Assembly: GCA_004134985.1 (NCBI GenBank)
Contig: REGQ01000028.1
Coordinates: forward strand, 1-64,000
Direction of reading: 5' to 3'
Source of the DNA: Paenibacillaceae bacterium
GTDB lineage: Bacteria > Bacillota > Bacilli > Paenibacillales > Paenibacillaceae
Length of the DNA stretch: 64,000 bases
Part shown: piece after piece, positions 9,327-17,529 of the stretch
Layout: every line of letters begins with the position of its first letter
How positions within the stretch are numbered: position 1 is the stretch's first letter
Made by a program: the position numbers and the translations under genes
Notes under the pieces: model-generated
The model's input: the letters and a program-made list of their open reading frames with translations, nothing else
Told to the model about the DNA's origin: nothing
Database searches by the model: none

Positions 9327-10208
9327 TTACTTTATGATGCGCTCGCCATCATAGGACGCGATAATGCCGTACAGATCAGGACGGCGGTCACGGAATATCC
9401 CCCACTCAATCCGCTGTCTCTCCAACAGATCCAGATCGAACTCAGCAACAAGTGTCGTCTGTTCCGTGCGGCCGGCTTCAGCCACTTTATTCCCCTGCGG
9501 ACCTGCGATGAAGGAGGAGCCATAGAAGGTAATCTCCGAATCTTCATCACTTTCCACACCAATCCTGTTCGAAGCGATCACCGGCACAAGATTCGCCGCC
9601 GCGTGGCCGAGCATGCACATTTGCCAATGATCCTTAGAGTCAATCCCGCCATCCTCCGGCTCGGAACCGATCGCTGTCGGGTAGAACAAAATCTCCGCAC
9701 CCATGAGCACCATACATCTCGCCGCTTCCGGATACCATTGATCCCAGCAAATGCCGATGCCGATCTTGCCATATCGCGTCTTCCACACTTGAAAACCTGT
9801 ATCCCCAGGGTTGAAGTAGAACTTCTCCTCGTAGCCAGGACCGTCAGGAATGTGGCTTTTGCGATAGCTGCCGAGCACTTCCCCGTCTGCATCGATCACA
9901 GCCAGCGAGTTGTATCGGGCATTGTTCTTCTTCTCGTAAAAGCTGATCGGCAGAACAACCTGCAGCTCTTTTGCAAGTGCGCGGAAGTGGGCTACAGCTT
10001 TATTCTCAGCCAGTTCGGTTGCATATTGATAGTAATCCGCCTTTTCCTTCTGGCAGAAATACGGCGTTTCGAACAGCTCCTGCAGCAAAATGATTTGCGC
10101 GCCCTCTCCTGCAGCTTCCCGTACGAGCTTCTCAGCCTTTGCAATATTTTCGTCCATATTCCATGAGCAGCTCATCTGGGTTGCCGCTACTTTCACTTTT
10201 CTCATCAT
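9327..10208 (-). CDS. aguB: N-carbamoylputrescine amidase
   Basis: 293 residues of the nitrilase superfamily, the normal AguB length. The catalytic triad can be seen: Glu in LLQELFETPYF, Lys in YRKSHIP and Cys in GIGICWDQWYPE. The CWDQWYPEAAR signature is typical of N-carbamoylputrescine amidases, which convert N-carbamoylputrescine to putrescine, ammonia and CO2. It directly follows aguA with no gap, so the two form an agmatine-to-putrescine operon. An ATG at 10214 overlaps the aguA stop, but the AGGAAGG ribosome site touches it. The ATG at 10208 has proper spacing and was chosen. Confidence 0.95.
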   Translation of the reverse strand: MMRKVKVAATQMSCSWNMDENIAKAEKLVREAAGEGAQIILLQELFETPYFCQKEKADYYQYATELAENKAVAHFRALAKELQVVLPISFYEKKNNARYNSLAVIDADGEVLGSYRKSHIPDGPGYEEKFYFNPGDTGFQVWKTRYGKIGIGICWDQWYPEAARCMVLMGAEILFYPTAIGSEPEDGGIDSKDHWQMCMLGHAAANLVPVIASNRIGVESDEDSEITFYGSSFIAGPQGNKVAEAGRTEQTTLVAEFDLDLLERQRIEWGIFRDRRPDLYGIIASYDGERIIK

Positions 10209-10210
10209 GC

Positions 10211-11254
10211 TCATCCTTCCTGAGCGGACGCAATCTGCTGCTGTGTCGTGCAGTGGACATTGCCGCCCTCTTTAATTATGGCCATCCCATTAACGGTACG
10301 AATCCGTCGCTCGGGATACAGACGCTGCAGCGTCGCCTCCGCTTGGCGGTCCGTTTCTTCCGCCTCACCACCGAATACCGGCAGAATGATGCCGTCATTT
10401 ACAAAGTAAAAGTTTAGATAGCTCAACGTCAGTCGATTGCCCTCGTGATATCTTGCCGGCGGTCCCTCGATTTGTACAATATCCAGCTTCCGTCCTTTGG
10501 CATCCACAGCTTCCTGCAAAATGCGCAAATTGTCCTGTGTTATCTCATAGTTCTCGTCTGCCGGATCACTGTGCACCTGCAGGATCACTTGGCCAGGGGC
10601 AGCAAAACAGGCAATATTATCGACATGCCCATCCGTCTCGTCACCGAATAGCCCTCGTTCCAGCCAAATTACGTTCTCCACGTTCAAATATTGCTGCAAA
10701 TCGCGCTCGATCTGCTCTTTGGTCATTTCCGGGTTGCGATTCGTATTGAGCAGACATTCTTCTGTCGTAATCGCCGTACCTTCCCCATCAACATGAATGG
10801 AGCCGCCTTCCATGACAAGCGGGGCGTCGAAACGCTTGATGTCGTAATGGGTGAGCATTTGCGGAGCAACGTCATCATCAAGGTCCCAAGGCGAATATTT
10901 GCCTCCCCAGGCATTGAACTTCCAGTTTACCGCAGCTACACTGCCATCCTGCCCGCGCAGAAATGTTGGCCCGTTGTCTCTGAACCAGGCATCGTTATGC
11001 GGGATCGGCAGCAGTTCCACCGGGTGCTCGGAAGATTCAAAATAAGCTTGCACATGGTCAATGTCATCCGGATTGACAATGACAGCTACCGGTTCGAATT
11101 CCGCAATTGCCCGGGCAATTGCGGCATAACCTTCGCACACAGCAGCGTAATCTTCAGGAAAACACATTGATTGTTGAACCGGCCAGGAAATAAACGTGCG
11201 CTCGTGACGCGTCCATTCCGCCGGCATATAATAGCCTAATTGTTGCGGCAGCAT
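10211..11254 (-). CDS. aguA: Agmatine deiminase
   Basis: 347 residues, within the family range. It belongs to the guanidine-modifying (amidinotransferase fold) enzymes and converts agmatine to N-carbamoylputrescine and ammonia. Family motifs seen are PAEWTRHERTFISWP at the N-terminus, NDAWFRDNGPTF, MEGGSIHVDGEGT, DETDGHVDN and the C-terminal GGNVHCTTQQ, where Cys is the nucleophile. aguB follows immediately, giving a complete putrescine route. No speA arginine decarboxylase is in the window, so agmatine would come from elsewhere or from outside the cell. Confidence 0.96.
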   Translation of the reverse strand: MLPQQLGYYMPAEWTRHERTFISWPVQQSMCFPEDYAAVCEGYAAIARAIAEFEPVAVIVNPDDIDHVQAYFESSEHPVELLPIPHNDAWFRDNGPTFLRGQDGSVAAVNWKFNAWGGKYSPWDLDDDVAPQMLTHYDIKRFDAPLVMEGGSIHVDGEGTAITTEECLLNTNRNPEMTKEQIERDLQQYLNVENVIWLERGLFGDETDGHVDNIACFAAPGQVILQVHSDPADENYEITQDNLRILQEAVDAKGRKLDIVQIEGPPARYHEGNRLTLSYLNFYFVNDGIILPVFGGEAEETDRQAEATLQRLYPERRIRTVNGMAIIKEGGNVHCTTQQQIASAQEG

Positions 11255-11346
11255 AATTTATCCCACTCACTTTATCGTATATTATTGTCTAGCTGTCTCA
11301 TAATGACCCGTCTCCATCATATAACAAAGCGCTGCAAGCGTAAACG

Positions 11347-11372
11347 GCTTCTCCATTTTCTAATGGAGAAGC
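11347..11372. repeat. 10-bp inverted repeat between aguA and the DUF421 gene
   Basis: GCTTCTCCAT at 11347-11356 pairs perfectly with ATGGAGAAGC at 11363-11372 around six bases. There is no clear T-run on either side. It lies past the DUF421 gene stop and before aguA on the minus strand, so it may end the DUF421 transcript or protect it. Confidence 0.5.
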
Positions 11373-11430
11373 GCTAATTTCGCAGAGAAATAGAAGGGTG
11401 GCTTTGGCAAGAGGCGTGTGTGAACGTTAC

Positions 11431-12297
11431 TCATCCGTTTCGCCGGAGAACAGGGGTCAGTTTGACGATCATCTGCTCCATCGTCTCGGCATTCCGCTTG
11501 TACATCGCCATAGCGCGCTTGTCGCGTGTTGCCTCAGCGAACAGTTCAAGATCAGCCTGAATTTTCTTGATGGAAGTGAGCAGCAGCGCTTTTCCGGCAG
11601 GGGCCGGCACTTCCTTCTGATCATCGTACAAATCGACATACAACTGTCGGTAAGCATCCACCTGACCGAGAAACACATCCTCAACAGCGAGTCCTAACGT
11701 CTTTAATTCCTCTTCTACCCACTCTTGGCTTACACCGATTGTAACAAGCGGCTCATCCATAAAGTTCCCATCCATAATGACTACCTGCGGCTCAACTTCT
11801 GTCGATGGCCTGGCTCCCAAATCACTGGCGGTAAGCGGCTGCTTGTCCTTCTTGAGCAGCACGCTCAGCTCACCTGTCGTCTCCATAACGGCAAACTCCA
11901 CATCAGCAACATTAAACACACTTTTGCCACGCAACTGCTCCAATAGTTCGTCCGCCGTCAGACGCTCTTTAAGCAGATTCGTCTCCATTACTTTGCCGCC
12001 TTTGATCATCACTCTGCCCTTGCCGTCAAACCAGTTGCGCAGCCGTTTGCTTTTCAAAGTCAGCCACTCTACAGAAAAGGGTACCAGAAACCATACAGAC
12101 AGCGCGATAAGACCATAGGAATAGTGCGCTTCAATGTCAGTCGATATAAAGCCCGCCAGCTCCCCCAATGTTATTCCCAGTACATATTCAAAAAGGGAGA
12201 GCTGCGATATTTGCTTCTTACCCAAAATCCGGGTCATCAAAAATAAAATGATCAGCGCGCCTAACGAACGAATAATGATTTGCCCCCACATTGGCAC
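11431..12297 (-). CDS. DUF421/YetF-family membrane protein
   Basis: About 288 residues. Three hydrophobic segments occupy the first 90 residues (with RILGKKQISQLSLFEYVLGITLG, the family hallmark), followed by two soluble DUF421-type domains. The soluble part contains RVMIKGGKVMETNL and LTADELLEQLRGKSVFNVADVEFAVMETTGELSV, as in Bacillus YetF and YdfS. Members are linked to spores or stress, with no proven biochemical role. The start chosen is GTG at 12297, nine bases after AAAGGAG; an ATG two codons later is possible. A 36-base palindrome lies just upstream of the gene. Confidence 0.88.
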   Translation of the reverse strand: MPMWGQIIIRSLGALIILFLMTRILGKKQISQLSLFEYVLGITLGELAGFISTDIEAHYSYGLIALSVWFLVPFSVEWLTLKSKRLRNWFDGKGRVMIKGGKVMETNLLKERLTADELLEQLRGKSVFNVADVEFAVMETTGELSVLLKKDKQPLTASDLGARPSTEVEPQVVIMDGNFMDEPLVTIGVSQEWVEEELKTLGLAVEDVFLGQVDAYRQLYVDLYDDQKEVPAPAGKALLLTSIKKIQADLELFAEATRDKRAMAMYKRNAETMEQMIVKLTPVLRRNG

Positions 12298-12346
12298 AAC
12301 GTTCAACTCCTTTGTATCCCGTGGCAACTTTGAAAAAAGCGCAAGG

Positions 12347-12382
12347 AATTTGTATAGTTGGTTTTAACCGGGTATACAAATT
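12347..12382. repeat. 36-base near-perfect palindrome upstream of DUF421
   Basis: AATTTGTATA at 12347-12356 is the exact reverse complement of TATACAAATT at 12373-12382. Inside it GGTT/AACC also pairs around two T. Only the GTT/GGG steps are imperfect and could wobble. It lies 50-85 bases before the DUF421 start. It could be an operator for a dimeric regulator or a leader hairpin; it lacks the T-run expected of a terminator on the minus strand. Confidence 0.65.
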
Positions 12383-12448
12383 GTTCCACATCAGCCGCTT
12401 TTTAAAGCTTCCTTTTCTTGGGGACACTAGCCGAACACGAAAAAAACC

Positions 12449-13294
12449 CTATAGCATCTGCGCTCTGATTGCCCGAATGGTAGCATTGACAGCTTCCTCC
12501 AGCGGTGGTGTTGTCGTTGTGAAGGGATGTTTTGCATTAAATGTATGGTCTCCGTCCTTGATCCGCACCCATGAGATTAACGGGTTAGCCTTCACAATCC
12601 GCGCAGACCCTTCAATTAACCGTTTATGATCATTATCGCCTTGTATGAGCGCAAGCGGCACTTTCAGCTTGGAAATCCGGCTGTCGATATTAAATTGCTC
12701 TGCATGCTCTTCCAAATCATCAGCGATGATGCGTTCCAGCGGCATCTGCTGGTTTGTGCGGGCATTGGCAATATAGGTAACGCCCTCGTCCCTCATGCGC
12801 TGCAATGCAGCCTCGCCAAACATCGATTCAAACTGCACCGTCCCATTCCATGAGACGATCCCTGTGATGGTGTCAGGATGATCCAAACCATGCACAATCG
12901 CTTCGCCCCCGCCTCTGCTGTGTCCTAGCAGAATGACGCGACCTGCCATGGGATGTCTGCCCTTGAGCGGCAGCGTCCCCCGCTTAATTAGGCTGATGAC
13001 ACTTTGGATATCCTCCAGATCCCCTGTGATCGTCTGCTGTCCGAACTTCTCCAACTCGTCGAAATCAGTCAATGAGCCGCCCACTCCGTTGCGCGTCAAA
13101 TTGATTCGCACCACATCGAATGTTTCTGCCAGCCGGTCTGCAGCGTAAGGGAACATTCCCCAATCTTTGAATCCTTTGAAACCATGGACAATGACAATGG
13201 AAGCTTCCGCTTCGCTGTTGCGTGCAGGATGATAATCCCCGCGCAAGATGCGCCCCGAGCCCTGCGTCACTTCATACTGAAAAGATTCATGCAT
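12449..13294 (-). CDS. Alpha/beta hydrolase, dienelactone hydrolase-like
   Basis: 281 residues with an alpha/beta hydrolase fold. It has VIVHGFKGFKDWG for the oxyanion hole, GHSRGG as the nucleophile elbow (Ser near residue 129), an acidic residue in QGDNDH and a C-terminal DGDHTFN histidine. No signal peptide, so cytoplasmic. The HGFKGFKDWGMFP motif is typical of a bacterial lipase/esterase subfamily of unknown substrate. The ATG at 13294 follows AAGGAGG. It is divergent from the glycerate kinase gene, with only 65 bases between, and forms its own unit. Confidence 0.85.
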   Translation of the reverse strand: MHESFQYEVTQGSGRILRGDYHPARNSEAEASIVIVHGFKGFKDWGMFPYAADRLAETFDVVRINLTRNGVGGSLTDFDELEKFGQQTITGDLEDIQSVISLIKRGTLPLKGRHPMAGRVILLGHSRGGGEAIVHGLDHPDTITGIVSWNGTVQFESMFGEAALQRMRDEGVTYIANARTNQQMPLERIIADDLEEHAEQFNIDSRISKLKVPLALIQGDNDHKRLIEGSARIVKANPLISWVRIKDGDHTFNAKHPFTTTTPPLEEAVNATIRAIRAQML

Positions 13295-13359
13295 GATGAC
13301 TCCTCCTTCAAATTCATTGTATAATAGGACTATTCATTGTTAAGGAGTGATTGCGTTTT

Positions 13360-14523
13360 ATGAAAATCGTTATCGCTATTGATTCATTAAAAGGGAGTTT
13401 GTCGTCTATAGATGGAAGCGCTGCAATTGCGGAAGGCATACGCGAAGTCTACCCTGAAGCGATTATCAGCGCCTTGCCTTTGGCCGATGGGGGAGAAGGC
13501 ACCGCTGAAGCACTGGTGACAGCAACGAACGGCTTTTTTGAAAGCGCGGTTGTAACCGGCCCGTTAGGCCAGAGCACCGACGCGCAATACGGCATACTCG
13601 GCGATGGGGTAACGGCCGCCATCGAAGTTGCCGCAGCTTGCGGGCTTCCTCTCATCTCGGCTGATGAACGCAATCCACTGCTGGCGACCACTTACGGGGT
13701 GGGAGAATTGATTTTGGAAGCCATACGTCATGGCTGCCGAAAGTTTATTATCGGACTTGGCGGAAGCGCCACGAACGATGGAGGAGTCGGTATGCTGCAA
13801 GCGCTAGGCTTCCGTTTTCTTGACGAGCACGGACAGGATGTCGGCCGCGGCGGACAAGCACTGACACGCCTTCATCAAATCGAGTCTGACGGGGCCGAGC
13901 CGCTGCTTCGTGAATGCAGCTTCCAGGTGGCATGCGATGTCGATAATCCACTCTATGGCCCGGAGGGAGCAGCCTATATTTTTGCTCCGCAGAAGGGCGC
14001 TACTGCGGAGATGGTGCAGCAGCTGGATGAAGGATTGCAGCAGTTTGCCGCTGTTGCACAACAAAGCTCCGGCATCGAGCTGTCCAACATTCCGGGAGCT
14101 GGCGCTGCGGGCGGCCTTGGCGCGGCATTCGCTGGATTTCTTCATGCTGAATTGCAATCCGGCGTTGAGCTGGTGCTTGGCGCACTCAACATGGAACAGC
14201 ATCTGATTGGGGCACAGCTGCTTATTACCGGCGAAGGCCGCCTCGATGGGCAAACCTCACGCGGCAAAGCGCCGCTTGGCGCAGCCAAGCTCGCAGCCAA
14301 GCACGCCATTCCTGTCATCGCCTTGGCAGGCAGCGTCGGTCCAGAAGCCAAAGCCTTGAACGAAGCTGGAATCAGTGCTTATTTCCCTATACTGAGCGGC
14401 CCGATGACGCTTGAGCAAGCCATGAATCCGGCTATTGCCGCACAGCATATGAAGTCAACAACAGAACAATTGCTGCGTCTGCTGAAAGCTGCCGGATGGT
14501 CTGCAAATTTGGCTAAGTTATAA
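13360..14523 (+). CDS. Glycerate 2-kinase (GarK/GlxK type)
   Basis: 387 residues, the usual size of the GarK/GlxK class-1 glycerate kinases. Family motifs are the N-terminal KIVIAIDSLKGSLSS, PLADGGEGTAEAL, GLGGSATNDGG and a C-terminal GEGRLDGQTSRGKAP. The enzyme phosphorylates D-glycerate to 2-phosphoglycerate, feeding hydroxyacid or glycolate-derived carbon into glycolysis. The ATG at 13360 suits the family start (MKIVIAIDS) better than the upstream TTG. Both lie after AAGGAG. It appears monocistronic; no glyoxylate or tartronate genes are nearby. Confidence 0.93.
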   Translation: MKIVIAIDSLKGSLSSIDGSAAIAEGIREVYPEAIISALPLADGGEGTAEALVTATNGFFESAVVTGPLGQSTDAQYGILGDGVTAAIEVAAACGLPLISADERNPLLATTYGVGELILEAIRHGCRKFIIGLGGSATNDGGVGMLQALGFRFLDEHGQDVGRGGQALTRLHQIESDGAEPLLRECSFQVACDVDNPLYGPEGAAYIFAPQKGATAEMVQQLDEGLQQFAAVAQQSSGIELSNIPGAGAAGGLGAAFAGFLHAELQSGVELVLGALNMEQHLIGAQLLITGEGRLDGQTSRGKAPLGAAKLAAKHAIPVIALAGSVGPEAKALNEAGISAYFPILSGPMTLEQAMNPAIAAQHMKSTTEQLLRLLKAAGWSANLAKL

Positions 14524-14618
14524 TTGCTGTATACTATTCTCCATTATAGCAGACCCGAAAACGGGACGCATAGCGGTGCAGCTCAACACCCGGCCCGCTG
14601 TTCCGTTTCGTCTCTGCA

Positions 14619-14933
14619 TTATCCCCATAATTTCAATCCGACAGCGGCTCCCAGCACCATCGCAATAAACAACAGCCGCTTGGCATTTTTCGGTTCGCCA
14701 TATAATACCATGCCCAGAATTGCGCCGCCGGATGCACCGATTCCAGTCCATACCGCATAGGCAGTGCCCATCGGCAAACTCTCCATCGCGATCGCCAAAA
14801 ACAAGAAACTCCCTCCGAACCCGGCAATTAATAACGCCATCGCCGTCTTCGTCTGTTCTTTATTCAATTTATTGATCATGACTACGCCAAACATCTCAAA
14901 AATGCCGGCCAAGACTAGAAATGCCCAATTCAT
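14619..14933 (-). CDS. ykkD: SMR guanidinium exporter subunit, YkkD-like
   Basis: 104 residues with four transmembrane helices, the standard small multidrug resistance (SMR) size. The essential membrane glutamate is in the first helix ([15 protein letters not shown], Glu near 13). Its ATG overlaps the stop of the upstream SMR gene by four bases, so the two are translationally coupled, as for heterodimeric pairs. The guanidine-I riboswitch upstream points to guanidinium export. As the second gene it corresponds to Bacillus YkkD (105 residues). No T-rich terminator is seen after it. Confidence 0.9.
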   Translation of the reverse strand: MNWAFLVLAGIFEMFGVVMINKLNKEQTKTAMALLIAGFGGSFLFLAIAMESLPMGTAYAVWTGIGASGGAILGMVLYGEPKNAKRLLFIAMVLGAAVGLKLWG

Positions 14934-15271
14934 ACCGCACCCTCCTTCTCTGCCTTCTGCTCATCGGTAACAAGCTTAAGTCCGACGACACCGCCCAGCA
15001 GCAAAACAATCAGCGCAATTTTAATTAATTTGAAGGGCTCACCGAACAAAATAATTTCTGAGATGACTGTGCCTGCTGTTCCAAGACCAACGAACACCGC
15101 GTATACCGTGCCGACAGGCAAACTGCGAGCCGCCATAATCATCAAGTAAAAACTGACGATAATAGCGATAATCGTCCCTGCCCACTCCAATACCCCGGTT
15201 GCATGTTTGAGCCCGATCACCCAGCAAACCTCGAACAATGCAGCGACAACAACTTTCGTCCAGTTATTCAT
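14930..15271 (-). CDS. ykkC: SMR guanidinium exporter subunit, YkkC-like
   Basis: 113 residues, four transmembrane helices, with the conserved glutamate in [16 protein letters not shown] (Glu near 14). The charged C-terminal tail ([11 protein letters not shown]) matches the larger YkkC-type partner of SMR pairs. It is first in a two-gene unit behind a promoter, a guanidine-I riboswitch and a terminator, all on the minus strand, so it should be expressed when guanidinium accumulates. It then pairs with the downstream subunit to exchange guanidinium for protons. Start: ATG after GAAAGGAG. Confidence 0.92.
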   Translation of the reverse strand: MNNWTKVVVAALFEVCWVIGLKHATGVLEWAGTIIAIIVSFYLMIMAARSLPVGTVYAVFVGLGTAGTVISEIILFGEPFKLIKIALIVLLLGGVVGLKLVTDEQKAEKEGAV

Positions 15272-15322
15272 AAGCTCTCGCTCCTTTCGAATTTGCTAAA
15301 TTTATTATTGACATAACGAAAA

Positions 15323-15372
15323 GAAAAAAGCCCAAGAGATAACTGATCGCGAAATCAGTTATTCTCCCAGGC
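15323..15372 (-). terminator. Riboswitch-controlled terminator before ykkC
   Basis: On the minus strand GCCTGGGAGA and ATAACTGAT pair with ATCAGTTAT and CTCTTGGGC around TTCGCG, followed by TTTTTTCTTTT. The left arm includes the last conserved stretch of the riboswitch (AAGCCTGGGAGA). Aptamer and terminator are therefore mutually exclusive, the classic on-switch layout. Confidence 0.88.
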
Positions 15373-15448
15373 TTTTATCCTTCCGTGGCACAGCAGGTGC
15401 TGTGAGTTTCCCCTCGGACCAGACCAGTTTAGCACTGCGGAACCCTAG
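15362..15448 (-). ncRNA. Guanidine-I (ykkC) riboswitch
   Basis: Read on the minus strand, the segment carries the conserved ykkC words in order: CTAGGGTTCCG, then TGGTCCGAGGGGAAACTCAC, a variable hairpin (CAGCACCTGCTG), and CACGGAAGGATAAAAGCCTGGGAGA. These match the guanidine-I consensus as I know it, with GGATAAAAGCC close to the usual GGGAYAAAAGCCC. It sits between a strong promoter and a terminator before two SMR genes, the commonest context for this class. It binds guanidinium and raises transcription. Confidence 0.93.
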
Positions 15449-15475
15449 AAAACGTTTCTTATTTAGCTGCCCTTT

Positions 15476-15503
15476 ATTATACATGAGGCAGGGCGTACGT
15501 CAA
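15476..15503 (-). promoter_or_regulatory. Sigma-A promoter of the guanidine export operon
   Basis: TTGACG (15498-15503) and a perfect TATAAT (15476-15481) are separated by 16 bases on the minus strand. The first base of the riboswitch lies about 28 bases downstream of the -10 box, as expected. Confidence 0.82.
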
Positions 15504-15572
15504 GACCTTTTGACGATGTCGATTATTTCCTGGAGATGCGCATAAACACATAAGGACTGCATAGTTCTCCAT

Positions 15573-16520
15573 CTACATCGTATCGACAAAGCGCTCCAAA
15601 TCATTGCCGATCGTAAACAAATGCGCGCGGTTTTCAAATTCGCAGCGGTCGAGCGGCAGTGGAAGCTGCTTGTGATACTCACGAATGCTGCGCAGTTCCT
15701 CATGAAGTCCATCTTCCTGCACATCACTAAAGCCGTTGCTCAATTTAAGCAAAAATTTGCCGATGCGCTCCCCCTGCTCCATCTGGGAAGTAATTTGCGA
15801 AATAGATGGCAGCATTCGTTCCAGCAAATCAAATTGCTTTTGTTTATTTTCAAAATAAATCATATATTTATTATTTTTACGCTGCTTGTGATTTTCTGAA
15901 TCCAGCAACGCCAGCCGTTTGGCCCGACGGAGCAAATCGGAGAGATGCAGCACTTCCCTGCCATCCCACATCGTGTAGCCATCCAGTAAATAATTGGCGT
16001 ATTCTTTCAAAATTGTCGCAATCAGCTGATCGGTCTGCCGCTTCAATGCATCGAGCTGCTTGTCGATGCTCGGCATATACCAGTTGATCAGCAGTGCAAC
16101 CCCAAGCCCGATCACCACAACGAGCAATTCATTGAGATAAAATGCCGCCTCAACCTGCTTATGCATGTATACATGCATCATAATAACCGAGCTGCTGGCA
16201 ATGCCCTCCTGAACGCGCAGCGCTACACTTAACGGAATGAACAGCAACAATAGCACCAGAAAGCTGTAAGGCTGATAGCCGAGCAATTCGAACAGCGCGC
16301 TTGAGATAAAAAGCCCGAGCATACAGGCATAGAAACGGGTTAACGCCGCATGCTTGGACTGTTTGCGTGACTTTTGAATGCACAGCAGGGTAAGAATGCC
16401 GGCTGCCGAGTAGTACTCCACCTGCAGAGACTGGGCGATCAGAACCGAAATACTGACCCCAATTGCCGTTTTAATTGTACGATAACCAAAAACTTTCAAT
16501 ATCCCGACCAATAACTCCAC
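15573..16520 (-). CDS. Aromatic acid exporter family protein (ArAE/FUSC-like)
   Basis: 315 residues. The first 150 form about four to five membrane segments with FGYRTIKTAIGVSISVLIAQ, the hallmark of the DUF939/ArAE_1 family. The rest is a soluble, charged helical domain (about 160-315). Related proteins (FUSC superfamily) export aromatic carboxylic acids, but Bacillus members of this branch are uncharacterised. The start is GTG at 16520, preceded by AGGAAATCAG. It is a single-gene unit, upstream of the guanidine operon in the same direction, but the strong promoter at 15476 separates the two. Confidence 0.83.
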   Translation of the reverse strand: MELLVGILKVFGYRTIKTAIGVSISVLIAQSLQVEYYSAAGILTLLCIQKSRKQSKHAALTRFYACMLGLFISSALFELLGYQPYSFLVLLLLFIPLSVALRVQEGIASSSVIMMHVYMHKQVEAAFYLNELLVVVIGLGVALLINWYMPSIDKQLDALKRQTDQLIATILKEYANYLLDGYTMWDGREVLHLSDLLRRAKRLALLDSENHKQRKNNKYMIYFENKQKQFDLLERMLPSISQITSQMEQGERIGKFLLKLSNGFSDVQEDGLHEELRSIREYHKQLPLPLDRCEFENRAHLFTIGNDLERFVDTM

Positions 16521-16581
16521 CTGATTTCCTGGCTGATATTGAAATTATACTAAAGAATACGTTCGAATGTAAGTAAAGCTG

Positions 16582-16875
16582 TCACAGATCTATCTTGATA
16601 AAATGTTCCACCGTTGGAAACGGATCATAAAAATGATGCAGCAGACGTTTCCACTCCTGATATTCCGGCGATCCCCGAAACCCTATTGTGTGATCCTCAA
16701 GACTCTCCCACCACACCAGCAAAATATATTTTTGACTGTCTTCCATACATTTTTGCAGCTCATGCTTTACATAACCCGGCCTGCCCGAGATGATCGCCGA
16801 AGCTTCTCTAAAATTATTTTCAAATGCTTTCGTCATGCCTGGCTTGATCTGCAGCATTGCTACTTCGAGTATCAT
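16582..16875 (-). CDS. Antibiotic biosynthesis monooxygenase-domain protein
   Basis: 97 residues covering one ABM ferredoxin-like domain (MILEVAMLQIKPGMTKAFENNF... HFIKIDL). Such small dimers include YgiN-type quinol oxygenases, haem-degrading enzymes and many of unknown function. The RPGYVKHELQKC and ILLVWWESLEDH segments are typical for the general YgiN/ABM group. The haem-oxygenase Asn/Trp pattern of IsdG is not evident, so no specific reaction is claimed. Start: ATG at 16875 after GGAGGTGCTGAC; the open frame extends 10 codons further upstream without a ribosome site. Confidence 0.82.
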   Translation of the reverse strand: MILEVAMLQIKPGMTKAFENNFREASAIISGRPGYVKHELQKCMEDSQKYILLVWWESLEDHTIGFRGSPEYQEWKRLLHHFYDPFPTVEHFIKIDL

Positions 16876-17529
16876 GTCAGCACCTCCGGAAATGATTAGA
16901 ATCAATAAATCATTGAAATTATAGAAAGGACGAGACTCAGGTGTGCTGCTGCGGCGGGTTCGCAGGGTGTTTCCAATCGCCTTTCAAAGCAGGATTTCTT
17001 ATGGCCATGATCCGCGATCAAAGCAAAAGGGCTATGTGGAATTCTAACGCTGATGAGCGGCGCTATTTAGGAAAATTCAGCCCCATAAATATTGTAAGGA
17101 AACTGAGCCACCTTATTTCTAGAAAATCGCATGATTTCAGCCGTCCAAGGGGCGAATAAGCGCTGTGGTAAGCGTTAGATTTGCAAAAGGGCCATTTGAG
17201 GCCATTTAAGCGCTGTGACAAGCGTTAGCACAAGATCCCCCGCTCGCATGTATTCTTCAACCACTAATTTTGGCTTTGAGCCATAATTATACTTTTATTT
17301 TAATTAGTTTTCCTGTAAATTTCCTTGAAAATATTTTGCATAAAATTCCCCGTCAGGGTCCTCGTGCATTTCACCCCCTTATTCCTGCAACTAGCCACTA
17401 AAAGCATTGCATCATGTCGCTGGCATGATATTCTATATGAACAAATCCCATCAGACGTTGAACCGCCTTGTCGCCAGTTCGTCAGGCCAGCGTTCGCATT
17501 GCAGCAAAAATCGGGAAGGAGCCGCGCAT
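16876..17529. other. Intergenic region with a dispersed repeat
   Basis: 654 bases between divergent genes. It contains the 188-bp repeat (17041-17228) and an A+T-rich stretch (17270-17345). A TTGCAT...TATTCT pair with 16-base spacing at about 17407-17434 may be the promoter of the LytTR operon. No protein-coding gene is supported here. Confidence 0.5.
17041..17228 (+). repeat. 188-bp dispersed repeat, copy A
   Basis: This segment aligns end to end, without a gap, with the reverse complement of 58780-58967; by hand count about 136 of 188 bases match. It begins ATTCTAACGCT and ends AGCGTTAG, giving 8-bp terminal inverted repeats CTAACGCT/AGCGTTAG. A further AGCGTTAG lies inside, near 17171-17178. 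It has no open frame of note. The terminal inverted repeats and intergenic setting are MITE-like; a structured RNA is the alternative. Confidence 0.85.
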
